From contig JAHBWE010000016.1 of assembly GCA_019637155.1 (NCBI GenBank), forward strand, positions 238,120 to 302,119: 64,000 bases of DNA, in the 5' to 3' direction. Below, in pieces: positions 27,070-35,038 of this stretch. The position numbers and the translations under genes were made by a program. Each line of letters begins with the position of its first letter. Position 1 is the first letter of the stretch. The notes under the pieces are model-generated. The model was given only the letters and a program-made list of their open reading frames with translations, did not search any database and was not told the origin of the DNA. This DNA comes from Labilithrix sp. (GTDB taxonomy: Bacteria; Myxococcota_A; Polyangia; Polyangiales; Polyangiaceae).

Positions 27070-29142
27070 GTGCGCGCGCAGCCGTTCGTCTCATGGTTCG
27101 TCGTCCTCCTCGCGGCTTGTGGTGCGCAAGAGGGGGCCGGCTCGAAGCATCCCGGTGGAGATGACTCGACCAGCGGCGGCGGCAAGGTCGAGTGCACCGA
27201 CGTCGACGCGACGAGCACGCGCGACGCGAGCTACCGCATCATCGACACGACCGATCCGGCGCGGCGCCCCGCGCTTCCGCCGCGCGTCGTGGCGGACAAG
27301 CTCGCGTTCGCGGTCAACGACCATGACGGAGACGGCATCGACGACGAATACGACCTGTGCCCGGCGAGCGCCGAGGACGGCCGCGAGCCTCATCCCTTCG
27401 ACGGCTGCGCGGCGGACGCGGACCACACGCGCAAGCGCGCGGTCTGGCCGGACCTGCCGCGGGTCGTCGTCAAGGGCGACCGCATCGACATCTCGGAGCA
27501 GATCCACTTCGCCCCCGCCTCGGCGAAGATCCTGGAGGACTCGAAGTCCCTCGTCGCCGCGATCGCGCAGGCGATCCTCGACAACCCGGAGATCGAGCTC
27601 GTCGAGGTCGCGGGCCACGCCGACAAGCAGGGCGACGCGAAGACCAATTTGACCCTCACGCACCAGCGCGCCAAGGCGGTCGTCGACGCCCTGGTCGCGC
27701 GCGGCGTTTCCGCGAAATGGCTCCGCTCGATGGGATATGGCGAATACTGTCCCCTCGATACCGGAGTAAGCAAAGAGGCATTTGCCAAGAACCGCCGCGT
27801 CGAATTCCGGATTATCCGCCGCGACGGAAAGGAGCTCACCCCGTCGTGGGGCGGCTGCGACGCCGCGGAGAAGCAGGGCGTCCGTCGCCCGGGTGCACCC
27901 CCCGCCGTCACGCGCCCGAAGGCGTCGAAGCCGGCGGCGTCGAAGGGCGCGCCCACGTTCCACGGCTCCTGCCGTACGCGCTACGCCGCCGAGTGCGAGG
28001 CCGACTGCCGCGCCGGCTCCACCGTGTCGTGTTACGTCGGCGCGCACGAGCAGAGTCACGCGAGCGAGCCGGCCGCCCTCACCGCCGATCGGAGCTCGCT
28101 CAAGCGCGAGTGCGACGCCGGGCTCTTCCCGGCCTGCTCCCAGCTCGCCATGTCGCTCTTCTCGTCTCCGCCTCACGATCACGCGACGGCGCTCGCGCTC
28201 GCGACCCCGGCCTGCGAGAAGGGGGACGGCGTCGGCTGCGGCGCGGCCTCCTTCCTCCTCCAGCGCGGCTGCAACGTGCCGGCCGACCCGACGAAGGCCT
28301 ACGCGCTCGCCAAGAAGGGCTGCGCGATCGACGTCGAGCACGCGCGCGAGCGCATGCCGACCTCGGTCGGCGATCGCCTGTCCTGCGGCGTGGCGAGCAG
28401 CTCGCTCTGGTCGGGGCTGGGCGGTCCACGCGATCGCGCCGCCGCGTACGCCTTGGATCAGCGCGCCTGCGCGGCGGGGCTGCCGCGCGCGTGCGTCAGG
28501 CTCGCAGAGGACGCGCTGAGCGAGCCCTCCCTCGTCACCGATCGCGACAAGCTCGTCGCCACGCTCCACGACGCGTGCGAGCAGGCGGGCTGGGAGGACC
28601 AAGCGAGCGAGTGCATCGCCCTCGCCCACGTCGAGAAGCCCGGTGAGTACCAATCCCCGCGCCTCTGCGAGGCGGGCGGCCAGCTCGAGTGCGCGAAGAA
28701 GTGCGCGGAGAGCGACTGGGAGCCGTGCATGGACCTCTACATCTCGGCGCTCTATCGGGGATTCCATCGCCGCGTCGACAGCCTCTCGCCCCGCGGCTGG
28801 ACGCTGCGCGGCCTCCTCGAAGAGGCGAAGACGGATCGCTATCGCGACTCGCAAGCGAAGCTCGACGAGGCGGCGGCGGACCACTACAGCAAGGCCTGCA
28901 CCGCCAACGTCCCGAGCGGTTGCATCCACCACGCGCGCATGCGCCTCGAAGGCCGCGGCGTCTTCCGCGATCCCTCCGGCGCCGCGAGAGCGCTCGACGA
29001 GTGGTGCGCGAAGGGCGAAAAGATGGCCTGCGCCTTCCTCGCCCACGCCGCCGCCACGAAGAAGATCCCCGGCGGCCAACCGGAAGCGCAAAGGCGCCTG
29101 TCCGAAGCCTGCAAAGCCGGCCTCAAACGCGCCTGTAAGTGA
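27070..29142 (+). CDS. OmpA-like lipoprotein with Cys-rich Sel1-type repeats
   Basis: 690 residues. GTG 27070 gives a short lipoprotein signal (FVVLLAAC); GTG 27043 would add residues before it. After a Gly/Ser linker comes a calcium-binding thrombospondin-3-like loop (NDHDGDGIDDEYDLCP, about 80-95). An OmpA C-terminal peptidoglycan-binding domain (about 140-255) follows, with VEVAGHADKQGD, NLTLTHQRAKAVV and NRRVEFRI. The remaining 400 residues are Cys-containing helical repeats of Sel1/TPR kind (ACEKGDGVGCGAASFL and similar). It would link the outer membrane to the cell wall and present a repeat scaffold. TACGCT 12 bases before the start may be a -10 box. Confidence 0.85.
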   Translation: MRAQPFVSWFVVLLAACGAQEGAGSKHPGGDDSTSGGGKVECTDVDATSTRDASYRIIDTTDPARRPALPPRVVADKLAFAVNDHDGDGIDDEYDLCPASAEDGREPHPFDGCAADADHTRKRAVWPDLPRVVVKGDRIDISEQIHFAPASAKILEDSKSLVAAIAQAILDNPEIELVEVAGHADKQGDAKTNLTLTHQRAKAVVDALVARGVSAKWLRSMGYGEYCPLDTGVSKEAFAKNRRVEFRIIRRDGKELTPSWGGCDAAEKQGVRRPGAPPAVTRPKASKPAASKGAPTFHGSCRTRYAAECEADCRAGSTVSCYVGAHEQSHASEPAALTADRSSLKRECDAGLFPACSQLAMSLFSSPPHDHATALALATPACEKGDGVGCGAASFLLQRGCNVPADPTKAYALAKKGCAIDVEHARERMPTSVGDRLSCGVASSSLWSGLGGPRDRAAAYALDQRACAAGLPRACVRLAEDALSEPSLVTDRDKLVATLHDACEQAGWEDQASECIALAHVEKPGEYQSPRLCEAGGQLECAKKCAESDWEPCMDLYISALYRGFHRRVDSLSPRGWTLRGLLEEAKTDRYRDSQAKLDEAAADHYSKACTANVPSGCIHHARMRLEGRGVFRDPSGAARALDEWCAKGEKMACAFLAHAAATKKIPGGQPEAQRRLSEACKAGLKRACK

Positions 29143-29157
29143 TGGCGAGGAGCTTGG

Positions 29158-29174
29158 TTGGCACGACTTAAGCC
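29158..29174 (+). promoter_or_regulatory. Candidate sigma-54 promoter
   Basis: TTGGCACGA fits the -24 consensus fully, and the invariant GG and GC are 10 bases apart (GC at 29172-29173). The -12 element reads AAGC rather than TTGC, so strength is doubtful. It lies 60 bases before ATG 29234 and includes a CTTAAG (29167-29172). Confidence 0.4.
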
Positions 29175-29233
29175 TTAATCGTCGCGACGAGGCTTGCATC
29201 GAACGCGCGGTGTGTCGTCCATCGAGCTCCCGC

Positions 29234-30115
29234 ATGAAAGTCTTCCACCTCACCGCTCTCGCGGTCCTCTCCGCGGCTTGCGTGCTCGCGACCACCACGC
29301 CTGCGGACGCCTTTCTCGTCCCCGACTACGCTATCCAGGAGGTCGCCAAATCGAAGGGGCCGTCGACGAAGACGGTGACCACGACCACGACCACGACGAC
29401 GACCACCACGGACAGCGACGGCAGAACCACGACCACGACCACGACGACGACCGAGACCACGACGGTCGTGGTGTCGAGCCAGTCCGCCGCGTCCGCGACC
29501 GCTGGGTCCTTGGGAACCGTCAGCGGCGACCTCTCTTTCCCGAGCGGAATACGCGTCGGGACCCGCGGCGGCGAGCTCACCGCGTTGAAGATCGCGGGCA
29601 GCCAGATCGGGATCGTCTCCGTCGACGGGGGCGCGTTCAAGCGCGTGCGCACCGCGACCGAGGCGGCCTCGAGCCTCAAGGTGTTGAAGCTCAAGACCCT
29701 CCCGAGCCCGGCCGGCAAGGGCCCGATCGACCGGAAGCTCCTGAAGCTCTCCGGTGACGCGCGCGAATACGCCGAGCTCGCGAAGGACGCGTGGGCGATC
29801 GAAGGTCAGGCGCCGGACAAGGAGCTCTCGCTCGGCTTCCCCGACGGCACGGCGATCACGGGCGTGCAGGTCGGTACGGGCGACAACGGCTCCGTGCGCT
29901 GGGTCCGCTTGTTCGGCAAGAAGATCGATCCGAAGACGGGCAGCCTGACCGGCCCCGAGCTCCAGCAAGAGCAGGTGCCGACGGGCGTGCGCGCGACCTG
30001 GCAGCCGCGCGTCGACTGCTCGACGGGGCGGTTCGCGGTCGGCTTCCTCGTCACGGACGGCGCCGCCGGCGCGATCACCGACCTGGGGCTCCGCTGCGTC
30101 AAGCTCGGGAGGTGA
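29234..30115 (+). CDS. Secreted protein with poly-Thr tract
   Basis: 293 residues. A signal peptide (about 1-26) is followed by a stretch of about 40 residues that is nearly all Thr with a few acidic residues, broken by DSDGR. Then come a small beta-rich region and a C-terminal globular domain (about 150-293) with two Cys (DCSTG..LRC) that may form a disulphide. The Thr tract could be a rigid or glycosylated spacer. I recognise no family. The gene has its own upstream region with a sigma-54-like promoter and follows the OmpA lipoprotein by 91 bases. Confidence 0.72.
   Translation: MKVFHLTALAVLSAACVLATTTPADAFLVPDYAIQEVAKSKGPSTKTVTTTTTTTTTTTDSDGRTTTTTTTTTETTTVVVSSQSAASATAGSLGTVSGDLSFPSGIRVGTRGGELTALKIAGSQIGIVSVDGGAFKRVRTATEAASSLKVLKLKTLPSPAGKGPIDRKLLKLSGDAREYAELAKDAWAIEGQAPDKELSLGFPDGTAITGVQVGTGDNGSVRWVRLFGKKIDPKTGSLTGPELQQEQVPTGVRATWQPRVDCSTGRFAVGFLVTDGAAGAITDLGLRCVKLGR
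29371..29467 (+). repeat. ACC/ACG triplet tract encoding poly-Thr
   Basis: Two runs of mixed ACC/ACG codons separated by about 18 bases encode the Thr-rich spacer. It is an imperfect microsatellite, prone to length change in multiples of three. Confidence 0.85.
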
Positions 30116-30175
30116 TACCATCGCGTCGCGATGAGCTATCGGACGAAGCGCCCTCGCTTGCGGCTCTTCGGCACG

Positions 30176-30475
30176 TCACCGCGACCGCATCGGTAGGACC
30201 TCGCTGAACGGCTGCACGCGGCCAGCGAAGATCCCCTTCTCCACCGCCGGATCGCCGGTGAGGAACGCGGTCGCGGCGTCCTGATCCGCCGCCTCGAGCA
30301 CGGCGAGGCCGAGGTGCGGAGCGTCGAGCGTCCTGCCCACGTAGCGAACGACGCCGGAGTCGTAGGCGGCCTTGAGGTACGCGAAGTGCGCCGCGACCGC
30401 GCTCTGCTCCTCCGGCGTCGGGTCGGTCGGCATGCCGAGGCGGGTGGGCTCGATGCGATAGAGGTAGGTCGGCAT
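30176..30475 (-). CDS. YCII-family small protein
   Basis: 99 residues, the usual length of the dimeric YCII ferredoxin-like fold. The pattern is typical: N-terminal strand YLYRIEP, helix with HFAYLKAAYDSG (the His is the conserved one), then GRTL, LAVLEAAD, and a C-terminal strand with RVQPFSEV. YCII proteins are often found with ECF sigma factors and SRPBCC proteins; here a truncated SRPBCC gene lies 23 bases upstream on the same strand. Enzymatic activity, if any, is unknown. TAGACT ends six bases before its ATG. Confidence 0.85.
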   Translation of the reverse strand: MPTYLYRIEPTRLGMPTDPTPEEQSAVAAHFAYLKAAYDSGVVRYVGRTLDAPHLGLAVLEAADQDAATAFLTGDPAVEKGIFAGRVQPFSEVLPMRSR

Positions 30476-30481
30476 CCGTCG

Positions 30482-30487
30482 AGTCTA
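30482..30487 (-). promoter_or_regulatory. TAGACT -10-like box next to the YCII start
   Basis: On the minus strand TAGACT is separated by exactly six bases from ATG 30475, the same spacing as TATAAT before the kinase at 1266 and TAGTCT before the kinase at 52693. Suggests a leaderless mRNA. Confidence 0.35.
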
Positions 30488-30498
30488 CGCGCGCGCCG

Positions 30499-30867
30499 TC
30501 ACTCCGCGCGCGCGAACCGCTCGTCGAGCTTCGTGAGCTGGCTCGTGAAGCCCTCCTCCTGCATCTTCGTGAGCTCGTCGGTGTGCATCCCGTCGAGCGT
30601 GACCACCATGCGAACGCGGTCGCCGGTCGCGGAGAGGTCGACCGCGATGTTGCTCTCGTAGGTCGCGACGCCGGGCAGGAAGTCGATGACGTTCGTGAGG
30701 ACGAGCCGCTCGTGAGGCTTCACCTCGGTGAAGCGTGAGCGCGTCGCGTGCGAGGCCGGCCGCCCCATCTGCTTCATCGCCGCGATCATCTCCGCCGTCG
30801 CGGCGATCATGTCGTAGCGAAGCGCGCCGCCGACGCGCGCGTCGATCTGCCGCTCGCTACGTTGCAC
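30499..30867 (-). pseudogene. SRPBCC/AHSA1-type protein, N terminus missing
   Basis: The open frame from GTG 30867 encodes 122 residues matching only the C-terminal two-thirds of an AHSA1/SRPBCC domain (ARVGGALRYDM, then RFTEVKPHERLVLTNVIDF, then MVVTLDGMHTDELTKMQEEGF). The usual opening strand and first helix (about 40 residues) are absent. The 35 bases before the stop of the upstream Cys-rich gene leave no room for them, and I saw no piece of them in other frames. Most likely a 5'-truncated gene, possibly still translated. Full-length relatives are about 150 residues. Confidence 0.55.
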
Positions 30868-30902
30868 GACCAGCGGGTCCGGCGGCGTTCTCGCCGATGG
30901 CG

Positions 30903-32012
30903 CTACTGGCAGTCGGACATGTTCGTGCTCGCCTGGCAGCCGGCGGAGCCTGCGCAGCTCGAGCCTGGTGTGCAGCAGAGCCGCTTGCTGCCGCCGGTCT
31001 CGCAGGAGCTCGCGCACGAGCCGGCGTCGCACTGGACGTGACGCAGGCACGCGTCGCCTCCGCCGCATGTCACGCTCGCGTTCTGCCCCGACATCGCGAC
31101 GCCCTCCCGGCAGTTGTTCCCCGCCGCGCACACGACCGTCGACGTCGTCCCCGCCTTCGCGATCACGCGCTCGTTCCTGCAGGACTCGCTGCCGAGGCAC
31201 GCGACGGTGCACGAGGTGCCGGCGAAGCACTGCGCGCCGTCGCGGCACGCGTTGAGGTCGGCGCCCGGCTGCTCGCCGCAGCGCAACGCGCAGTCGCCGT
31301 CCGTGATGCAGCGCGGGCCGTTCGCGCAGGCGTTCACGCCGCGGCACGAGACACCGCAATGTTCGGCGGCGCGGCAGTCGACGCCGAACTGGCATGCGTT
31401 GGCGCCGTCGCACGTGACGTCACAGCGCCGGCCGGCGCACTTGACGCCCTCGTTCAAGCACGTGTTGGCGCCGATGCATTGGACGTCGCACGTGCTCGCG
31501 TCGCCGCAGTCGACGCCGTCGACGCACGCGGTCGCGCCCACGCAGCGGACCTCGCACGGCAGACCGGCCGGACAGACGACCACGCCGGACCCCGGACCCG
31601 TGCGCCCGACGAGGCACACGCCGCCATCACACGTCCCGCCGACGGCGCCGCACGCCACCTGACACTTCTGCGTCGCGTCAGCGTCGGGCCCCGGCGCGTC
31701 CGGTCCGTCGAGCGACGCGTCGCGCCCGCCGTCCCCATCGCCTCCACCACCGTCGAGCGTCTCACCGCCATCGTCCGGACTGCTCCCGTCGCCGCCCCCG
31801 CTCGACGAGGAAGAGCCCGACGACGAGGAAGAGGAAGAGCCCGACGACGACGATGACGCGCCCGAAGACGACGATGAGCCCGACGACGACGACGCGCCCG
31901 AGTCTCCGTCGACCAGCGCGCCTCCGTCGTCCGTCGCGCTCCCCACGACCGTGAGCCCGCACGCGACCGCCGCGGGAAAGAACAGGCTCGCGAGGAAGAG
32001 CCGCCGGCGCAT
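30903..32012 (-). CDS. Cys-rich lipoprotein with Ser/Gly linker
   Basis: 369 residues. ATG 32012 gives a signal peptide with lipobox (AAVAC); further upstream in-frame ATGs lie in the repeated DNA and lack a signal. A Ser/Gly/Asp linker (about 35-105) is followed by some 28 Cys in modules of the form C-x-GANAC-x-x-GVDC / CRGVNACANGPRC, each about 15-20 residues. This is an extended, disulphide-stapled rod of the kind seen in many myxobacterial surface proteins. No catalytic motif. The gene ends 35 bases before the truncated SRPBCC frame. Confidence 0.82.
   Translation of the reverse strand: MRRRLFLASLFFPAAVACGLTVVGSATDDGGALVDGDSGASSSSGSSSSSGASSSSSGSSSSSSSGSSSSSGGGDGSSPDDGGETLDGGGGDGDGGRDASLDGPDAPGPDADATQKCQVACGAVGGTCDGGVCLVGRTGPGSGVVVCPAGLPCEVRCVGATACVDGVDCGDASTCDVQCIGANTCLNEGVKCAGRRCDVTCDGANACQFGVDCRAAEHCGVSCRGVNACANGPRCITDGDCALRCGEQPGADLNACRDGAQCFAGTSCTVACLGSESCRNERVIAKAGTTSTVVCAAGNNCREGVAMSGQNASVTCGGGDACLRHVQCDAGSCASSCETGGSKRLCCTPGSSCAGSAGCQASTNMSDCQ
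31797..31903 (-). repeat. Ser/Gly codon repeat in Cys-rich lipoprotein
   Basis: GAC/GAG/GAA-rich tract on the plus strand, encoding a Ser-rich linker with periodic Gly on the minus strand. Low-complexity and slippage-prone. Confidence 0.75.
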
Positions 32013-32045
32013 GCCGCCATCATCGCAGAAGGCCACCAAAGAACA

Positions 32046-32094
32046 CGCGCCCTTTCGGCGTGCGAACGCCCGGCACATCTCCAAGCCGGCCACC
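32046..32094. repeat. 49-bp direct repeat, copy 1
   Basis: Matches 32111-32159 at 47 of 49 bases, period 65 bp. It sits in the gap between the Cys-rich lipoprotein and the ferritin-like gene. The high identity in non-coding DNA suggests a recent duplication or a dispersed repeat family. Confidence 0.85.
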
Positions 32095-32110
32095 AGGCCG
32101 CTGAAGAATG

Positions 32111-32159
32111 CGCGCCCCTTCGGTGTGCGAACGCCCGGCACATCTCCAAGCCGGCCACC
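32111..32159. repeat. 49-bp direct repeat, copy 2
   Basis: Second copy, differing from copy 1 at two positions (CCCTTTCGGCG against CCCCTTCGGTG). It ends 42 bases before the ferritin-like stop codon. Confidence 0.85.
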
Positions 32160-32201
32160 CCTTGCGGGAGCGTCACTTGGCGCGTCGTCAGGTGCGCAGC
32201 G

Positions 32202-33392
32202 TCACGCCGCGGCGGCGAGCGGGGTGGTGAGGGCGGCGAGGTGGGTGCGGGCGTACGTGAGGCGGGCGGTGAATACGGCGCCGGCGCGCGAGGTGTCGAC
32301 GCGGCCGTGGGCCCAGAGCGGCGTCTTGTCGGGGAGCGCGGCGACGCGGCGGGCGAGGGACTCCTCGTAGAGCGAGACCGGCTCGGGCGGCACCTCCGCG
32401 AAGCGCCGCTCGAGCGCGGCCACGACCGGCGCGCCGCCTCGCTCGACGCAGAACGCGATGATGTCCCACGCGAGGCGCGCGTGAGCGCTCTCGTCTTCCA
32501 CGATGCGGACCAGCGCTTCGCGCGCGGCCGGATCGCGGACGGCGTCGAGCGCCGTCGCGGCGAGGGCCGCGTTGTAGTCCTCGAGGAGCGCTCCGTCGAC
32601 GAGCGCCTCCGTCGCCACCTGCGTCAGCGCGCGCACGCGATCCTTCGGGAGCGCCGCGCCGCCGGCGTGGAGCGCCGGCATCTCCTGCACGCCGAGGTCG
32701 CGCCCCGCGTACGCGGACGCGAGGGCGAAGCACCGCTCCGCGTGATCGATCTCCTGGAGACACGACTCGTGCGCGCGCCGCACGAGGTCCGACGGCGCGC
32801 CCAGCGCCACGAGCTGCCACGCGACCTGCCCGAACGCGGGCACGCTCGCGTGCTCCTTGCGTGCATCATGCAACCATAGGTCGCGCAGCGCCGCGCGCGT
32901 CTCCACGTCGAGCCCGGTCACGTCCGGCCGCGGCCCGCGCGCCCACTCCTTGCTCGCGCGGACCCCCGGCGTCACCGCGCGCCGTCCGATCCGGAGCGGC
33001 CGCCCCCACCCGCCGAGCCCGATCCCGCCCGAGGACGTCGTGCAGGCCCAGAAGAAGAAGGAGAGGGGGCCCGTCGCGAGCGTGAGGAGGATCGTCACGG
33101 CGAGACCGAGGATGCTCGACGTCTCGTGCGCGCGGCGGTTCTGCAGGAGGACCACGACGGCGACGACGCCGGAGAGGAGGCAGAGCGCGCCGGCGCCGAA
33201 GGCGAGCGAGAAGCCGGCGCTCTCGCTCAAGTGATCGTACGTGCACCCCCACTTCACGCAGCCGCCGAACGAGCCGAGCAGCACGAGGAGCATCGTCACG
33301 TTCGCCGCGATCGCGATCGCGCGCGACGGTGGCTTCGAGGGGCCCGGCGGCGGGGCCGGTACGCGGTACGGCTGCGGCCCCCCCGGCGCCAT
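32202..33392 (-). CDS. Membrane protein with C-terminal ferritin-like domain
   Basis: 396 residues. Three hydrophobic segments (about 25-47, 62-86 and 95-117) precede a soluble four-helix domain (about 160-370) with the diiron pattern of ferritin-like proteins: Glu in KEHASVPAF, then EIDHAER, a Glu in the third helix, and EDESAHARLAW. It could oxidise or store iron, or oxygenate a membrane substrate; the sequence does not choose. ATG 33392 overlaps the stop of the LarA-like gene by one base (TGATG), so the two are translationally coupled. The N-terminal Pro-rich stretch is probably cytoplasmic. Confidence 0.75.
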   Translation of the reverse strand: MAPGGPQPYRVPAPPPGPSKPPSRAIAIAANVTMLLVLLGSFGGCVKWGCTYDHLSESAGFSLAFGAGALCLLSGVVAVVVLLQNRRAHETSSILGLAVTILLTLATGPLSFFFWACTTSSGGIGLGGWGRPLRIGRRAVTPGVRASKEWARGPRPDVTGLDVETRAALRDLWLHDARKEHASVPAFGQVAWQLVALGAPSDLVRRAHESCLQEIDHAERCFALASAYAGRDLGVQEMPALHAGGAALPKDRVRALTQVATEALVDGALLEDYNAALAATALDAVRDPAAREALVRIVEDESAHARLAWDIIAFCVERGGAPVVAALERRFAEVPPEPVSLYEESLARRVAALPDKTPLWAHGRVDTSRAGAVFTARLTYARTHLAALTTPLAAAA

Positions 33393-34972
33393 CAGACCGT
33401 GACCTCCGCCATCGCGAGCGGCGGGATGTGCATCAGCACGATGTCGGGGCTCGGCGGCGCGGTGTCCTTCGCCATCTCGAGCGCCTCCGGCATCGAGCGC
33501 GCGGTCTCCCAGCCCATGAGCTTCGGGATGTACTCGTTGTCCGCGCCGACGACGATGACGCGGCCGGTGTGCTGGCGGCCCGCCTCGCCCCAGTACCACA
33601 TGAAGAAGGGGTGGGCCGGGTGGTACGCGTGGCCGGTGCGGTACGCCTGGATGTACGCCGGGTTCGCCGCGAACTTCGCCTCGTAGCGCTTGTGCAGCTC
33701 CATCGCGTCGCGCGTCTCCGGGAGGAGGTTGTGCACGAACTCGATGTACGGAGCGTGATGCTCCTTGTCGAACTGATCGGTGCACGGGTGCGTGACGATC
33801 ATCGTGCCGCCCTTCTTGAGGAGGGGCTTCCCCTTGTAGAGGTTGAAGAGGTACCCGTTCACCATCACCTGCACGAGGAGCGGGTTGAGGAACGAGTTCA
33901 CGTTGTAGGGGCTGATGTACGGGACGCCCGTGACGAGGATGTCCGCCTGGCCCTTGATCGGGACGAGGTACTGCTCGTAGGAGCGCGCGAGCGTGTGCGG
34001 GTGCACCGCCTCCGTCTCGCCCGCGAAGACGCCGGTGACGCCGTAGGGCGAGGGGACCTTCTGGAAGATGGCCTGGCGCGCGGGCTGCGGCACCTTCGAG
34101 AGCGTGACGTTGAGCGCCTTCAGCGCCGCCTTCTCCATCGCGGAGAGGTCGTCCTCGTTCTTGTGGAGGAACTGGAGCGGCGTGTCGAACATGTTGTTGT
34201 TGACCGTCGTCTCGATCGTGAAGACGTTGAGCTTCTTGTTCGCGACGCGGCCCATGCGCTCGACGCTGGTGGCGAGCTCCGACGACGACGGGTCCATGTA
34301 CGAGTGGCAGTTCCGCATCACCTTCGGGTTGTGATGCGCGCGCAGGCTCTTGTAGCCGCAGAAGCCGACCGCGACCGACTTGTGGCCGCCGTCCATCGGC
34401 ACGAAGTTCAGGTTCACGTAGATGACGAGGTCGGCCTCGACCGCCTTGCGCGAGAGCTCGACGACCTCGCCGAGCTCGGTCTCGCCGATCGTGACCATGT
34501 TCTTCAGGTCTTCGGCGTCGTGGTTGTAGAGGCGGTCCGGGTAGTACGCGTCATAGATCTTGTCGCCGACGATGTGCCGGATCTCGGGGCCGGTCATGCG
34601 CCGGTGGACCGACGTAGCGATGATCATCTCGACGTCCTCGACCCCGTGGTCGGCGAGCGTCTGCAGCACGATCGTCAGCACGCGCTCGCGGATGTCGGGC
34701 CGGCGCATCGGCGGGAGCGGGAGCGAGATGTCGTCGATGCCGATGACCACCTTCATCCCCGGGCGGAGCTTCGCGTGGAGCGGGTCGGTCCCGTGGGGGT
34801 GGTTGATCGCGTAACGGATCGCCGCGTCGACGTCCTTCAGCGGAGCGAGCGGCTGCTTCGGATAGATGACCCGCGTGCCCGGCGGGAGGTCCACTTCGAC
34901 GAGGCGGTCGCCCGAAAAGATGGTGCGCGGCGCGCTCTTGCGGTCGAGGGTGACGACGAGAGGGTGAGACAT
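33392..34972 (-). CDS. LarA-type (nickel-pincer racemase family) protein
   Basis: 526 residues. The N-terminal domain (about 1-240) carries hallmark segments of the LarA/DUF2088 family: IGIDDISLPLPP, ATSVHRRMTGPEIRHIVG, DLVIYVNLNFVPMDGGHKS. A second half with NCHSYMDP and GVPYISPYNVNSFLNPLL follows. LarA proteins isomerise 2-hydroxyacids such as lactate using a nickel-pincer nucleotide. This protein is about 100 residues longer than classical LarA, and its substrate is unknown. No larB/larC/larE cofactor genes are in the window. It is first gene of a two-gene unit with the ferritin-like protein; GGAGGCGG precedes the ATG. Confidence 0.78.
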   Translation of the reverse strand: MSHPLVVTLDRKSAPRTIFSGDRLVEVDLPPGTRVIYPKQPLAPLKDVDAAIRYAINHPHGTDPLHAKLRPGMKVVIGIDDISLPLPPMRRPDIRERVLTIVLQTLADHGVEDVEMIIATSVHRRMTGPEIRHIVGDKIYDAYYPDRLYNHDAEDLKNMVTIGETELGEVVELSRKAVEADLVIYVNLNFVPMDGGHKSVAVGFCGYKSLRAHHNPKVMRNCHSYMDPSSSELATSVERMGRVANKKLNVFTIETTVNNNMFDTPLQFLHKNEDDLSAMEKAALKALNVTLSKVPQPARQAIFQKVPSPYGVTGVFAGETEAVHPHTLARSYEQYLVPIKGQADILVTGVPYISPYNVNSFLNPLLVQVMVNGYLFNLYKGKPLLKKGGTMIVTHPCTDQFDKEHHAPYIEFVHNLLPETRDAMELHKRYEAKFAANPAYIQAYRTGHAYHPAHPFFMWYWGEAGRQHTGRVIVVGADNEYIPKLMGWETARSMPEALEMAKDTAPPSPDIVLMHIPPLAMAEVTV

Positions 34973-35038
34973 GGCCGCCGCCTCCGTACCACGAGCCCCG
35001 GCCCGCGCGAAGCCGCCCGCGCTAGGCTCGTCCGCGCG

